Origin: an uncultured Thalassotalea sp.
Lineage (GTDB): Bacteria > Pseudomonadota > Gammaproteobacteria > Enterobacterales > Alteromonadaceae
Assembly: GCA_947492575.1 (NCBI GenBank)
Contig: CANLNK010000010.1
Coordinates: 1 to 64,000, forward strand
Direction: 5' to 3'
Length of the DNA stretch: 64,000 nt
The notes beneath the pieces were generated by a model, which was given only the letters and a program-made list of their open reading frames with translations, was not told the origin of the DNA and ran no database searches. This document shows positions 9,810 through 18,943 of the stretch, piece after piece. Each line of letters opens with the position of its first letter. The first letter of the stretch is position 1. A program made the translations under genes and the position numbers.

Positions 9810-11333
9810 TTAGATTGCGATAGCCTCGGTCAAATGCCGTAGAATCCTATCCATTGCTCGATAGGAAAGTGCTTCAATTAGGTGCTCATGAGCTATATGT
9901 TCACTCCCTTGCATATCCGCCAAAGTGCGAGCAATTTTCAAAATTTTGTGATGTGCACGGGTCGACAGTCCAAGCTTTTCAACGGCGAGCTCTAAAAACT
10001 CATTATCGCTGGCAGACAAAGCGCAGTGCTGCCTAACTTCAGGGCTGGTTAAGTGGGCGTTGGCTTTGTGTTGGCGAAGCAGTTGCATCTTGCGACAAAC
10101 GGCTACTCGTGCTCGAACTTGTTCGCTAGACTCCTGTTTTCCATCGTCATTTGCCCACATGCCACGTGGTAGACGAGCAATCTCGATTTGTATATCGATA
10201 CGATCGAGGAACGGGCCAGACAGACGATTCAAGTACCGTAAGGTTTGCTCGGGTGTACTGCGCTTATCGTTATAGAACCCTGTTGGGCTAGGGTTCATTG
10301 CGGCAACTAATTGGAACTGAGCTGGGAATGTTTGCTTGTGGTTCGCACGTGAAATGGTAACTTCACCTGACTCCAACGGCTCTCTGAGCACATCGAGCAC
10401 TTTACGATCAAACTCCGGTAATTCATCCAAAAACAACACACCATTGTGCGCTAGTGATACTTCTCCCGGCTTAGGCTGGCTGCCTCCGCCGATCAAGGCT
10501 GGTGCTGACGCTGTATGATGAGGCGCACGAAACGGTCGAATGCCCCAGTTTGAATCATCAATGTCGCTTTGGCTGATAGAGTGGATCGCAGCGCTTTCAA
10601 TGGCTTCGGCTTCCGTCATTTGAGGCAAAATGGTGCCAAGTCGGCTGGCGAGCATGGTTTTTCCTGTACCGGGTGGCCCCACAAAAAGTAAATTATGTGA
10701 ACCGCTTGCAGCAATCTCTAGCGCTCTCTTCGCCAATGGTTGACCTATGACATCGGCCATGTCGAGCAAGTGTTCGGGTTCAGGTCGCGAACTTTGAGTT
10801 CCAACGAAATAGGGCAAAGCTTGTTGCCGTGCAAAGTGAGGGAAGAGCTGTTGCAAGTGCTCTATGGCGATTACTTTCTCAGCGCTAACCCATTTAGCTT
10901 TCTCCGCATTGGATTGCGGAATGATTAGTGTTCGTCCTGATTCTTGGCAGGCGATAGTTAAAGGAATCTCACCAATAATAGGACGTAGCTCTCCCGATAG
11001 TGCGAGCTCACCCGCGAATTCATAGTGATTAAGCTCCTCACTGGGCAGTTGTTGTGAGGCAGCGAGAATACCGATGGCAATAGGCAGGTCAAAACGACCG
11101 CCTTCTTTGGGCAGATCGGCAGGCGCTAAGTTTACAGTAATACGCTTTGCAGGGAACTCATAGCCGCAGTTAATGAGCGCACTTCGCACTCTGTCCTTAG
11201 CTTCTTTGACGGTAGTTTCTGGCAAACCAACAATCGAAAAAGCGGGCAAACCATTAGAGATGTGTACTTCAACAGTAACCAGTGGTGATGACAAACCGAG
11301 ACGCGCACGGCTGTAGACACAAGCAAGTGACAT
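9810..11333 (-). CDS. comM: ComM/YifB family Mg-chelatase-like AAA+ helicase
   Basis: A 507-residue AAA+ ATPase; E. coli YifB is 506. The N-terminal Lon-like fold (about 20-150), Walker A GPPGTGKTMLASRL (near residues 218-231), Walker B VLFLDELPEF and the C-terminal Mg-chelatase lid domain are all present. In naturally transformable gammaproteobacteria ComM is a hexameric branch-migration helicase that extends heteroduplex during integration of transforming DNA. Its place beside ilv genes is common in this group. GGA 6 bases before ATG 11333 supports the start. Confidence 0.95.
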   Translation of the reverse strand: MSLACVYSRARLGLSSPLVTVEVHISNGLPAFSIVGLPETTVKEAKDRVRSALINCGYEFPAKRITVNLAPADLPKEGGRFDLPIAIGILAASQQLPSEELNHYEFAGELALSGELRPIIGEIPLTIACQESGRTLIIPQSNAEKAKWVSAEKVIAIEHLQQLFPHFARQQALPYFVGTQSSRPEPEHLLDMADVIGQPLAKRALEIAASGSHNLLFVGPPGTGKTMLASRLGTILPQMTEAEAIESAAIHSISQSDIDDSNWGIRPFRAPHHTASAPALIGGGSQPKPGEVSLAHNGVLFLDELPEFDRKVLDVLREPLESGEVTISRANHKQTFPAQFQLVAAMNPSPTGFYNDKRSTPEQTLRYLNRLSGPFLDRIDIQIEIARLPRGMWANDDGKQESSEQVRARVAVCRKMQLLRQHKANAHLTSPEVRQHCALSASDNEFLELAVEKLGLSTRAHHKILKIARTLADMQGSEHIAHEHLIEALSYRAMDRILRHLTEAIAI

Positions 11334-11529
11334 AAAAAATCCATTTAAATCAATCCATTTGTTATTCAGTGTAGTCAGCGAATAGGGACTTTGCGAATTT
11401 GCTTATAACAGTTCGTGCCAAGCCTTGATAAAAAAGCTTTAGAAAAATGCTTGCACTTCTAATACTGGGTATGTTACTAATTTAAAAAGATAGACCGATT
11501 AGATATTATTTCAGAAAAAATAAATAAAT

Positions 11530-11610
11530 ATGCAACACGTTAGCGCAATTATTATTAACATTCTCGTCGTGGTGATTATTAAATCATCGCGGGGGTGTTT
11601 GTTGCGCTAG
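11530..11610 (+). CDS. ilvL: ilvGMEDA leader peptide (attenuation)
   Basis: A 26-codon open reading frame from ATG 11530 to TAG 11608-11610. Its product contains six Ile, four Val and three Leu, concentrated in two blocks (residues 7-17, IIINILVVVII). This is the signature of a leader peptide that senses charged Ile-, Val- and Leu-tRNA. It lies 100 bp before ilvG and is followed by a GC-rich terminator and a competing pairing. A possible -35 is TTGCAC at 11451-11456; the matching -10 is poor. The upstream ribosome site is weak. It is too short for usual gene finders but its codon content and position make it secure. Confidence 0.92.
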   Translation: MQHVSAIIINILVVVIIKSSRGCLLR

Positions 11611-11648
11611 AAAAAATTTTCTGAAAGAACCAACACGAAAACCCCCGC
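11589..11648 (+). promoter_or_regulatory. Antiterminator pairing of the ilv attenuator
   Basis: GCGGGGG (11589-11595), inside the leader reading frame after the Ile/Val block, is complementary to CCCCCGC (11642-11648), the 5' arm of the terminator. TGTT (11596-11599) can also pair with AACA (11632-11635) across a bulge. A ribosome stalled at the Ile/Val codons would leave 11589-11599 free, so this pairing forms and blocks the terminator. A ribosome reaching the stop codon would cover it. Confidence 0.75.
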
Positions 11649-11672
11649 TCCGAAAGGACCGGGGGTTTTTAT
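11640..11672 (+). terminator. Attenuator terminator before ilvG
   Basis: Arms 11640-11651 and 11656-11667 form a 12-bp stem with one C-C mismatch and a GAAA tetraloop, followed by TTTTT at 11666-11670. It lies 38 bases before the ilvG start and fits transcription attenuation controlled by the leader peptide. Confidence 0.9.
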
Positions 11673-11709
11673 TTAGCTTAACTTTTTATTTTAAAATGCG
11701 GACATAACA

Positions 11710-13395
11710 ATGGAAAACGCAACATTACCTCAAACAGTCACCTATACAGGCGCTTCGCTTTTGTTCGAGGTACTCCAACAGCACGGTGTTGAGCACGTCT
11801 TTGGTTATCCTGGTGGTGCCATCATGCCGATTTACGATGCGCTTTACGACAGTGATGTAAATCACTTTCTGTGTCGTCATGAGCAAGGTGCTGCGTTTTC
11901 TGCCATTGGTTATGCAAGAGCTGCAGGCAAAGTAGGTGTTTGTTTTGCAACCTCTGGCCCTGGTGCAACAAACCTGATCACGGGTTTGGCGGATGCATTA
12001 GCGGATTCTATTCCGGTTGTTGCAATAACCGGTCAAGTACCAACTGGCGCGATGGGTTCTGATGCGTTCCAGGAAATTGATGTTTTTGGTTTATCGTTAG
12101 CATGTACTAAACACTCTTTCCAAGTGTCCGATGTCAATGACTTGCCTAACGTATTACATCAAGCGTTTGCGATTGCTTTAGAAGGCCGTCAGGGGCCTGT
12201 TTTAGTGGATATCCCTAAGGATATTCAATTAGCACAAATAGAAACAACGCTTGAAGATTTGTCTCAACTAACCAACAAAGTAAAGCTACCACCAGCAAAT
12301 GTTGGCAGTGCGATTGCGCTACTGAGCAGCGCGAAAAAACCAATCCTTTACGTAGGTGGCGGTGTTGGTATGGCTAATGCGGTTGATGAGCTAAGAGCTT
12401 TTGCAGACACCACAGGCATGCCAAGTGTTTCAACCCTTAAAGGGCTAGGCGCTATCAACCCTGATGATGAGCACTACTTAGGCATGCTGGGCATGCACGG
12501 TACTAAAGCAGCTAATTTAGCGGTTCAAGAGTGTGATTTGTTGGTAGCCGTTGGGGCGCGTTTTGATGACCGGGTAACCGGTAAGTTAAACGAATTTGCA
12601 CCCAATGCAAAAGTGATCCATTTCGATATAGATACTGCAGAAATAAATAAGCGTAGAGCCGCTCATGCTTCAATTCTAGGCGATTTAAAAGTTAATTTGC
12701 CGGCACTTGAAATACCGTTATCAATTGAAGATTGGCAATCACAATGTTTGGCAATGAAGCGTGATTTTGCTTGGCGTTATGACCACCCAGGCGAAAACAT
12801 TTTTGCACCTGCGGTATTAAAAGAAATTAGCGACAGAATGCCTGACAAAACTTGTGTGACAACGGATGTAGGCCAGCATCAAATGTGGGCTGCACAGCAT
12901 ATGCAGTTCCAAGATCCAAGTGACTTCTTAACCAGTGGTGGCATGGGCACTATGGGCTTTGGTTTACCTGCAGCAATAGGTGCGCAAGTTAGCCGTCCGT
13001 ACGACTGCATCGTGGCCGTGACTGGCGATGGTTCATTCATGATGAATGTACAGGAATTATCAACGATAAAACGTTTCCAGTTACCAGTTAAAATCGTGGT
13101 AATCGACAACGCTAAACTCGGTATGGTGCGCCAATGGCAAGACTTATTCTTTAACGGCCGTTTAAGTGAAACCGACTTATCGGATAATCCAGATTTCGTC
13201 ATGTTGGCCAGCGCGTTTGATATCAAGGCAAAACAGATTTCTAAGAAATCAGAAGTCACTGATGCTATTGAAGAAATGCTTGATCACGATGGCCCATACT
13301 TACTGCAAGTTAAAATCGATGCCAAAGAAAATGTTTGGCCGCTAGTACCACCTGAAACTGCGAACGACAAGATGATGGAGAGCACACATGAATAA
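11710..13395 (+). CDS. ilvG: Acetolactate synthase, large subunit (isozyme II type)
   Basis: A 561-residue thiamine-diphosphate enzyme that condenses pyruvate with pyruvate or 2-oxobutyrate, the first common step of Val/Leu/Ile synthesis. The N-terminal Pyr domain has the catalytic Glu58 (CRHEQGAA), a central FAD-binding domain follows, and the C-terminal PP domain carries the ThDP/Mg motif [12 protein letters not shown] with the Asn some 27 residues on. It is the first gene of ilvGMEDA and overlaps ilvM by 8 bp, so the subunits are translationally coupled. Expression is controlled by the upstream attenuator. The reading frame is intact, unlike the frameshifted ilvG of E. coli K-12. Confidence 0.97.
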   Translation: MENATLPQTVTYTGASLLFEVLQQHGVEHVFGYPGGAIMPIYDALYDSDVNHFLCRHEQGAAFSAIGYARAAGKVGVCFATSGPGATNLITGLADALADSIPVVAITGQVPTGAMGSDAFQEIDVFGLSLACTKHSFQVSDVNDLPNVLHQAFAIALEGRQGPVLVDIPKDIQLAQIETTLEDLSQLTNKVKLPPANVGSAIALLSSAKKPILYVGGGVGMANAVDELRAFADTTGMPSVSTLKGLGAINPDDEHYLGMLGMHGTKAANLAVQECDLLVAVGARFDDRVTGKLNEFAPNAKVIHFDIDTAEINKRRAAHASILGDLKVNLPALEIPLSIEDWQSQCLAMKRDFAWRYDHPGENIFAPAVLKEISDRMPDKTCVTTDVGQHQMWAAQHMQFQDPSDFLTSGGMGTMGFGLPAAIGAQVSRPYDCIVAVTGDGSFMMNVQELSTIKRFQLPVKIVVIDNAKLGMVRQWQDLFFNGRLSETDLSDNPDFVMLASAFDIKAKQISKKSEVTDAIEEMLDHDGPYLLQVKIDAKENVWPLVPPETANDKMMESTHE

Positions 13396-13645
13396 TTACC
13401 AATTAACCATCAAAGTCGACGACAAACAAGTTGTACTCGAGCGCATTTTGCAAGTAACACGTTACCGAGGCTTTCTTATTCACGGTATTCATGCGGAAGT
13501 TAATACAGGAACGCAAATAGGCACCGTCGTATTGCAAGTTCACAGCGAGCGCCCAATTAGTTTACTTATCGATCAAATCAATAAACTGATCGACATTAAA
13601 GAAGTCAAAGTGGACAATGACGTCACAGCACAAATCGTCGGTTAA
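13388..13645 (+). CDS. ilvM: Acetolactate synthase, small regulatory subunit (isozyme II)
   Basis: An 85-residue single ACT-domain protein ([26 protein letters not shown] at the start) that activates IlvG. The size matches isozyme II small subunits (about 87 residues). It starts within the last codons of ilvG. It lacks the C-terminal extension seen in IlvH, consistent with isozyme II, which in enterobacteria is insensitive to valine. Confidence 0.94.
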   Translation: MNNYQLTIKVDDKQVVLERILQVTRYRGFLIHGIHAEVNTGTQIGTVVLQVHSERPISLLIDQINKLIDIKEVKVDNDVTAQIVG

Positions 13646-13702
13646 CAGGTTATAATCGCGAATGTGGAGAGTGAGCATTAAGCTCTTATACAAATATTTC
13701 TA

Positions 13703-13732
13703 GGTAGCTAAATAACTCTTTTCTTAGCTACC
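13703..13732 (+). other. Hairpin in the ilvM-ilvE spacer
   Basis: A perfect 9-bp inverted repeat GGTAGCTAA/TTAGCTACC with a 12-base loop lies in the 116-bp gap between ilvM and ilvE. No T run follows, so it is not an intrinsic terminator; an mRNA processing or stability element is possible. Confidence 0.5.
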
Positions 13733-13761
13733 ACAGACAACAGATAAATTAGGAACAAAAC

Positions 13762-14688
13762 ATGGCTAAAGTAAGCGCAGAACTCATTTGGTTTAACGGT
13801 AAACTCATCCCTTGGGCTGATGCTACCGTGCATGTGATGAGTCACGCTCTACACTACGGTTCTTCAGTATTTGAAGGCATTCGTGCATACAAAACTCATA
13901 AAGGTACTTGCTTCTTTCGCTTAGACGATCACATCAAGCGCCTTTTTGACTCAGCAAAAGTATACCGCATGGACATCCCATTCGAATACGACGAAGTGAT
14001 TCAAGCGTGTAAAGATGCAGTTGTGAAAAACAACCTTGAAGCTGCTTATTTACGACCGCTAGCATTTTTAGGTGATATTGGTATGGGTCTTCGTCCACCA
14101 TTAGATGCAAAAGCAGACTTAATGGTTGCAGCGTTTAGCTGGGAAGCCTACTTAGGCGCCGACGCAATCGAAAATGGTGTGGAAGTAGGTGTTTCAAGTT
14201 GGAATCGACTAGCGCCTAACACTATGCCTACGGCCGCTAAAGCTGGTGGTAACTACCTTTCTTCTCAGTTAATTTCTATGGAAGCAGGTCGTCATGGTTA
14301 CACGGAGGGTATCGCCTTAGACGTGAATAACATGGTGAGTGAAGGTGCAGGCCAAAACTTATTTTTAGTGAAGAATGGCGTAATTTACACACCATTTAGC
14401 ACAGCATCAATTTTACCGGGCTTAACTCGCGACACAGTAATTACACTAGCGAAAGACCTAGGTTATGAGGTGCGTGAAGAGCCTATCTCTCGTGAGTCAT
14501 TATACCTAGCAGATGAATTCTTCATGACAGGCACAGCAACCGAAATTGTGCCAGTGAAATCAGTTGACGGTATGCCAGTAGGAACGGGTAGTCGTGGTCC
14601 GGTTACCGAAGCATTGCAAAAAGCATTCTTTGGTATTTTTGATGGTACGACAGAAGATAAGTACAACTGGCTGGAAGCAGCCGAATAA
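13762..14688 (+). CDS. ilvE: Branched-chain amino acid aminotransferase
   Basis: A 308-residue class IV PLP aminotransferase, the usual length. It makes Val, Leu and Ile from their oxo acids using glutamate. The PLP lysine is Lys160 in PTAAKAGGNY; other family signatures are HYGSSVFEGIRAY near residues 31-43 and EGAGQNLFLV near 196. AGGA is 6 bases before the ATG. It is the third gene of the ilv operon; the 116-bp gap before it and 159-bp gap after it are larger than in E. coli. Confidence 0.97.
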   Translation: MAKVSAELIWFNGKLIPWADATVHVMSHALHYGSSVFEGIRAYKTHKGTCFFRLDDHIKRLFDSAKVYRMDIPFEYDEVIQACKDAVVKNNLEAAYLRPLAFLGDIGMGLRPPLDAKADLMVAAFSWEAYLGADAIENGVEVGVSSWNRLAPNTMPTAAKAGGNYLSSQLISMEAGRHGYTEGIALDVNNMVSEGAGQNLFLVKNGVIYTPFSTASILPGLTRDTVITLAKDLGYEVREEPISRESLYLADEFFMTGTATEIVPVKSVDGMPVGTGSRGPVTEALQKAFFGIFDGTTEDKYNWLEAAE

Positions 14689-14847
14689 GACGGCCTTTTC
14701 TTGGTTTTTTTGTGTCAGAAGTGCTCACTTACTATTTGTAAGCTGCGCGCTTCTTCCTGCAACAACAAAGAAAATTCTCGCTTATTCATACAGATTCACC
14801 AAATTTAAAATTTAATTAAAAAACATAGTGATAGTAGGAAGAAACAA

Positions 14848-16707
14848 ATGCCAAAATTAAGATCTGCCACCTCGACTCAAGGCCGCAATATGGCGGGTGC
14901 TCGTGCACTGTGGCGTGCCACGGGAATGCAAGACGGAGATTTTGGCAAACCTATTATTGCTGTTGTTAACTCGTTTACTCAGTTCGTTCCAGGTCACGTT
15001 CACTTAAAGGATATGGGACAACTGGTTGCTGGCGCTATTGAAGAAGCTGGTGGTGTTGCCAAAGAGTTTAATACGATTGCGGTTGATGACGGTATCGCCA
15101 TGGGTCATAGCGGTATGTTGTACTCGCTACCATCTCGCGATTTAATCGCCGACTCAGTTGAATACATGGTCAACGCTCATTGTGCAGATGCTATGGTCTG
15201 TATTTCCAACTGTGACAAGATCACTCCAGGTATGTTAATGGCGGCAATGCGTCTTAATATCCCTGTAATCTTCGTGTCTGGTGGCCCAATGGAAGCTGGT
15301 AAAACCAAGCTTTCTGATCAGATCATTAAACTCGACTTAGTTGATGCCATGATTCAAGGTGCTGACCCAACAGTGTCTGACGAACAAAGCGACCAAATTG
15401 AGCGTTCTGCTTGTCCTACTTGTGGCTCTTGCTCAGGTATGTTTACCGCCAATTCAATGAACTGTTTAGCAGAGGCTTTGGGCCTAGCATTACCGGGCAA
15501 CGGCTCGATGTTGGCGACACACGCCGATCGCAAGCAGTTGTTCTTAAAAGCGGGTAAGCAAATTGTTGAGCTAACCAAGCGTTACTACGAGCAAGATGAC
15601 GAATCAGCATTGCCACGCAATATCGCTAGCCGCGAAGCGATTCACAATGCTATGTGTCTTGATATTGCGATGGGAGGTTCAACCAATACGATTTTGCACT
15701 TATTAGCCTTAGCGCAAGAAGCGGGTACAGACTACACCATGAAAGACATGGACGAGTTATCTCGCGTGGTACCTCAGCTATGTAAAGTGGCCCCATCAAC
15801 ACAAAAATATCATATGGAAGATGTGCATCGCGCAGGTGGTGTTATTGGTATTTTAGGAGAATTGGCACGTGCTAATTTACTTAATTTAGATGCTACCAAT
15901 GTATTAGGTACTAGTTTATCTGAGCATTTAGCACAGTACGATATTAAGGTCACTGATAGCGAAGAGGTCAAAGAATTCTATCGTGCCGGTCCAGCTGGTA
16001 TTCGCACAACTCAAGCATTTAGCCAAGATTGTCGTTGGGACACACTTGATGACGACCGTGAAGAAGGGTGTATTCGTTCGATTGAGAATGCCTTTTCTAC
16101 AGAAGGTGGTTTAGCTGTGCTTTCAGGCAATATTGCAGCAGATGGTTGTGTGGTTAAAACCGCTGGTGTTGCAGATGAAAACCTGACTTTTACTGGTCCT
16201 GCACATGTTTTCGAAAGCCAAGATGCCGCCGTTGAAGGTATCTTAAACGGTAGTGTCGTGGCTGGCGAAGTGGTTGTTATTCGTTACGAGGGGCCTAAAG
16301 GTGGTCCTGGTATGCAAGAAATGCTTTATCCAACAACATACTTAAAGTCGATGGGATTAGGTAAAGCTTGTGCATTGCTGACAGATGGCCGCTTCTCAGG
16401 CGGAACGTCTGGTTTATCAATAGGTCACGTTTCACCAGAGGCCGCAAGTGGTGGCGTAATCGCGCTAGTTGAGCAAGGTGATGAGATCCACATCGATATT
16501 CCGAGCCGCACTATCAAGCTAAATGTTAATGAAGAAACACTAGCTGCACGTCAGGCTGAAATGGAGTCAAGAGCGAAGCCTTGGCAACCGAAAGACCGCG
16601 TTCGCCCAATTAGCTATGCATTAAAGAACTACGCCATGCTAGCGACGAGTGCAGATAAAGGTGCAGTTCGAAATCGCGAGTTACTTGACAGTGTAAGCCC
16701 TGACTAA
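14848..16707 (+). CDS. ilvD: Dihydroxy-acid dehydratase
   Basis: A 619-residue Fe-S dehydratase (E. coli 616) that converts dihydroxy acids to 2-oxo acids in Val/Ile synthesis. The cluster-binding cysteines are in [13 protein letters not shown] and [18 protein letters not shown]; the C-terminal signature [19 protein letters not shown] is also clear. The start ATG has AGGAAG 7 bases upstream. It is the fourth gene of the ilv operon. Confidence 0.97.
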   Translation: MPKLRSATSTQGRNMAGARALWRATGMQDGDFGKPIIAVVNSFTQFVPGHVHLKDMGQLVAGAIEEAGGVAKEFNTIAVDDGIAMGHSGMLYSLPSRDLIADSVEYMVNAHCADAMVCISNCDKITPGMLMAAMRLNIPVIFVSGGPMEAGKTKLSDQIIKLDLVDAMIQGADPTVSDEQSDQIERSACPTCGSCSGMFTANSMNCLAEALGLALPGNGSMLATHADRKQLFLKAGKQIVELTKRYYEQDDESALPRNIASREAIHNAMCLDIAMGGSTNTILHLLALAQEAGTDYTMKDMDELSRVVPQLCKVAPSTQKYHMEDVHRAGGVIGILGELARANLLNLDATNVLGTSLSEHLAQYDIKVTDSEEVKEFYRAGPAGIRTTQAFSQDCRWDTLDDDREEGCIRSIENAFSTEGGLAVLSGNIAADGCVVKTAGVADENLTFTGPAHVFESQDAAVEGILNGSVVAGEVVVIRYEGPKGGPGMQEMLYPTTYLKSMGLGKACALLTDGRFSGGTSGLSIGHVSPEAASGGVIALVEQGDEIHIDIPSRTIKLNVNEETLAARQAEMESRAKPWQPKDRVRPISYALKNYAMLATSADKGAVRNRELLDSVSPD

Positions 16708-16752
16708 GACCAGATAAATGTATTGCCCACAAAAGGTGAATTGGAGCAAAAA

Positions 16753-18309
16753 ATGACAACACCAGAGCCTGTGACAAAAACACTAAGCCAAGAAGAGGTC
16801 GCGCTGGATTACCTGCGTAAGATCTTGTTGGCGCCCGTGTATGATGTGGCAAAAGAGACCGATCTAACGGCACTTAACAAAATATCGGCTAGGCTGGGCA
16901 ATCAGATTTTCTTAAAACGAGAAGACCAACAGCCGGTCCACTCATTTAAGCTACGCGGTGCTTACAACAAACTTGCTAATTTGCCCAAGGCACAAAGCCA
17001 ACACGGTGTGGTAGCTGCATCTGCTGGTAATCATGCACAAGGTTTGGCACTAGCAGCAAGCCGTTTGGGCATTGACGCTACTATCTTTATGCCGATCACA
17101 ACACCAGACATCAAGGTAGAGAATGTACGCCGCTTAGGCGCAGAAGTGCGCCTAATAGGTAAAAGTTACAACGACGCACAAACAGCATCGATTGAATGTG
17201 CTGAGAAAGAACAAAAGACATTGATTCACCCATTTGATGACGTTGATGTGATTGCAGGTCAAGGCACAGTGGCGAAAGAGCTGCTGCAACAGCAAAGCAA
17301 GCTTGATGCGGTGTTTATTCCTGTTGGTGGTGGTGGTTTACTTGCCGGTATGGCGGTTTACTTAAAGCAATTGCGTCCTGATATCAGAGTTATTGGTGTT
17401 GAGGCGGAAGATTCTGCATGTTTAAAAGTAGCAATGGAGTCAGGTCAACCCACTGATCTTGGCCAAGTAGGTTTATTCGCTGATGGTGTTGCTGTGAAAC
17501 GCATCGGCGAACACACTTTTGATGTGATTAAACATTATTGTGATGATGTGATCACCGTCAGCAGTGATGAAATCTGTGCCGCGATAAAGGATGTTTTTGA
17601 GGAAACACGTGTTATTGCTGAACCAGCTGGCGCACTATCGCTCGCTGGTATCGTCAAGTATTGCCAGACCAGTGCTGGCAATGAGTCGTTAGCTGCAGTA
17701 CTTTCAGGTGCAAATATGAACTTTCATAGCTTGCGCTATGTGTCGGAGCGCTGTGAGTTAGGTGAGCAAAAAGAAGCTGTGCTGGCGGTAACAATCCCTG
17801 AACAAAAAGGTAGTTTCAGAACCTTCTGTAAAACCCTATCCGGTCGTGGAATTACAGAGTTTAATTACCGTTACGCGGGCTCAAAAGAAGCAAACATCTT
17901 TGTCGGAGTTAAGCTTTCTGGTGGTGTTGAAGAACGCGTCGCTTTGCAGCAAACCCTGACAAATGCTGACTATCAAGTGCGAGACTTTACTGATAACGAG
18001 CTAGCGAAGCTCCATGTGCGTTACATGGTGGGCGGGCAAAGCCCTCAAAACACGGTTGAACGTATTTTCCGTTTCCAATTCCCTGAATACCCGGGGGCCT
18101 TGGAAACCTTTCTTGATACTTTAGGGGAAAAGTGGAACATCACTTTATTCCATTACCGTAACCACGGTGCGGCGTTTGGCCAAGTGCTTGCTGGCTTCGA
18201 GGTTAACGACGAAGACCAGTTAGCGTTTTTTAGGCACTTAAAAGACTTGGGCTATGAATGGCAAGAAGAAACACAAAATCTTGCGTATCAATCATTCCTT
18301 AAGTACTAA
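16753..18309 (+). CDS. ilvA: Threonine dehydratase (deaminase), biosynthetic
   Basis: A 518-residue PLP enzyme (E. coli IlvA 514) that turns threonine into 2-oxobutyrate, the first committed step of isoleucine synthesis. The PLP lysine is Lys66 in HSFKLRGAYNK, the phosphate-binding glycine loop is PVGGGGLLAG, and two ACT-like regulatory domains fill about 330-515, so feedback inhibition by isoleucine is expected. I chose ATG 16753, with GGAG 6 bases upstream, over an in-frame TTG at 16723. It is the last gene of ilvGMEDA. Confidence 0.96.
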   Translation: MTTPEPVTKTLSQEEVALDYLRKILLAPVYDVAKETDLTALNKISARLGNQIFLKREDQQPVHSFKLRGAYNKLANLPKAQSQHGVVAASAGNHAQGLALAASRLGIDATIFMPITTPDIKVENVRRLGAEVRLIGKSYNDAQTASIECAEKEQKTLIHPFDDVDVIAGQGTVAKELLQQQSKLDAVFIPVGGGGLLAGMAVYLKQLRPDIRVIGVEAEDSACLKVAMESGQPTDLGQVGLFADGVAVKRIGEHTFDVIKHYCDDVITVSSDEICAAIKDVFEETRVIAEPAGALSLAGIVKYCQTSAGNESLAAVLSGANMNFHSLRYVSERCELGEQKEAVLAVTIPEQKGSFRTFCKTLSGRGITEFNYRYAGSKEANIFVGVKLSGGVEERVALQQTLTNADYQVRDFTDNELAKLHVRYMVGGQSPQNTVERIFRFQFPEYPGALETFLDTLGEKWNITLFHYRNHGAAFGQVLAGFEVNDEDQLAFFRHLKDLGYEWQEETQNLAYQSFLKY

Positions 18310-18315
18310 AACCCC

Positions 18316-18345
18316 GTTACAGTAGGAGGAAACTTCTACTGTAAC
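18316..18345 (+). other. Strong hairpin after ilvA, enclosing AGGAGG
   Basis: A 13-bp stem (18316-18328 with 18333-18345, one G-U pair) closes a GAAA tetraloop. It begins 7 bases after the ilvA stop and ends 9 bases before the next start codon. No T run follows, so transcription may continue. The sequence AGGAGG (18324-18329), the only Shine-Dalgarno-like motif before ATG 18354, is buried in the 5' arm. Confidence 0.7.
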
Positions 18346-18353
18346 GAACACCC

Positions 18354-18848
18354 ATGACATCGTTTATCCGATTTTTCTTTACCTACCTCGTATTTCAATC
18401 CGTAGCTTTCGCACAACCCTCTGATATAGACATTAAAGCAATAGCTACCGACTACTTTGATGTTTATGCTGAGCGCAAAAACTTTAACGATTTCATGTCG
18501 TTTTATGATGAAAGCGTCGTGCTTGAAGATATTGTTTACGGTAACCATATCAACGGCAAAAGCGCATTGTCTGCCTTCTTCAATTGGTCAGATAAAAAGT
18601 TTGTTACGACCTCAGAGGTTAACCTCGTGCTATCACAATTATTAGTGGATGGAATGCAGGTGAGTGCTCAGGGGTACTTTACTCAATTTAAGTATGGCGG
18701 AAAGGTTATGGGTCCTTGGCGCTTTTCCATGCATTTAACTTTCAACGAGCTTGGAAAAATTGTTAAGCAAGTGGATTGGATAAACTATACGCCCAGAGAA
18801 AACTTCCTCGGTGGTGAGAATTTAAACGACAGCCTCCCTCCTTTATAA
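18354..18848 (+). CDS. Secreted SnoaL-like (NTF2 fold) protein
   Basis: A 164-residue protein. The N-terminus (FIRFFFTYLVFQSVAFAQ) is a signal peptide with probable cleavage after AFA, so the mature protein is periplasmic. The rest fits the NTF2/SnoaL-like cone fold: an early helix (IATDYFDVYAERKNFNDFMSFYDE), a GKSALSAFF helix, then curved strands ending in DWINYTPRENFLGG. Members of this fold include isomerases and small ligand-binding proteins, so no reaction can be given. It begins 44 bp after ilvA, beyond a strong hairpin, and has no normal ribosome site. The signal peptide supports this start over the later ATG at 18495. Confidence 0.7.
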   Translation: MTSFIRFFFTYLVFQSVAFAQPSDIDIKAIATDYFDVYAERKNFNDFMSFYDESVVLEDIVYGNHINGKSALSAFFNWSDKKFVTTSEVNLVLSQLLVDGMQVSAQGYFTQFKYGGKVMGPWRFSMHLTFNELGKIVKQVDWINYTPRENFLGGENLNDSLPPL

Positions 18849-18943
18849 CTAGATGTTATTTACAATTAGTTGCAAAAAACCAAATCATCTGACATATTAT
18901 GTCTTGTGCAATTTTGCACCTCGATCATCAAAAGGAGATCACA

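Noticed and set aside
12879-13259. 126-codon minus-strand frame inside ilvG
   Set aside because: A shadow of the ilvG coding frame; ilvG is complete and well conserved there.
14594-14815. 73-codon plus-strand frame across the ilvE end
   Set aside because: Mostly out-of-frame ilvE sequence; the remaining part has no protein-like features.
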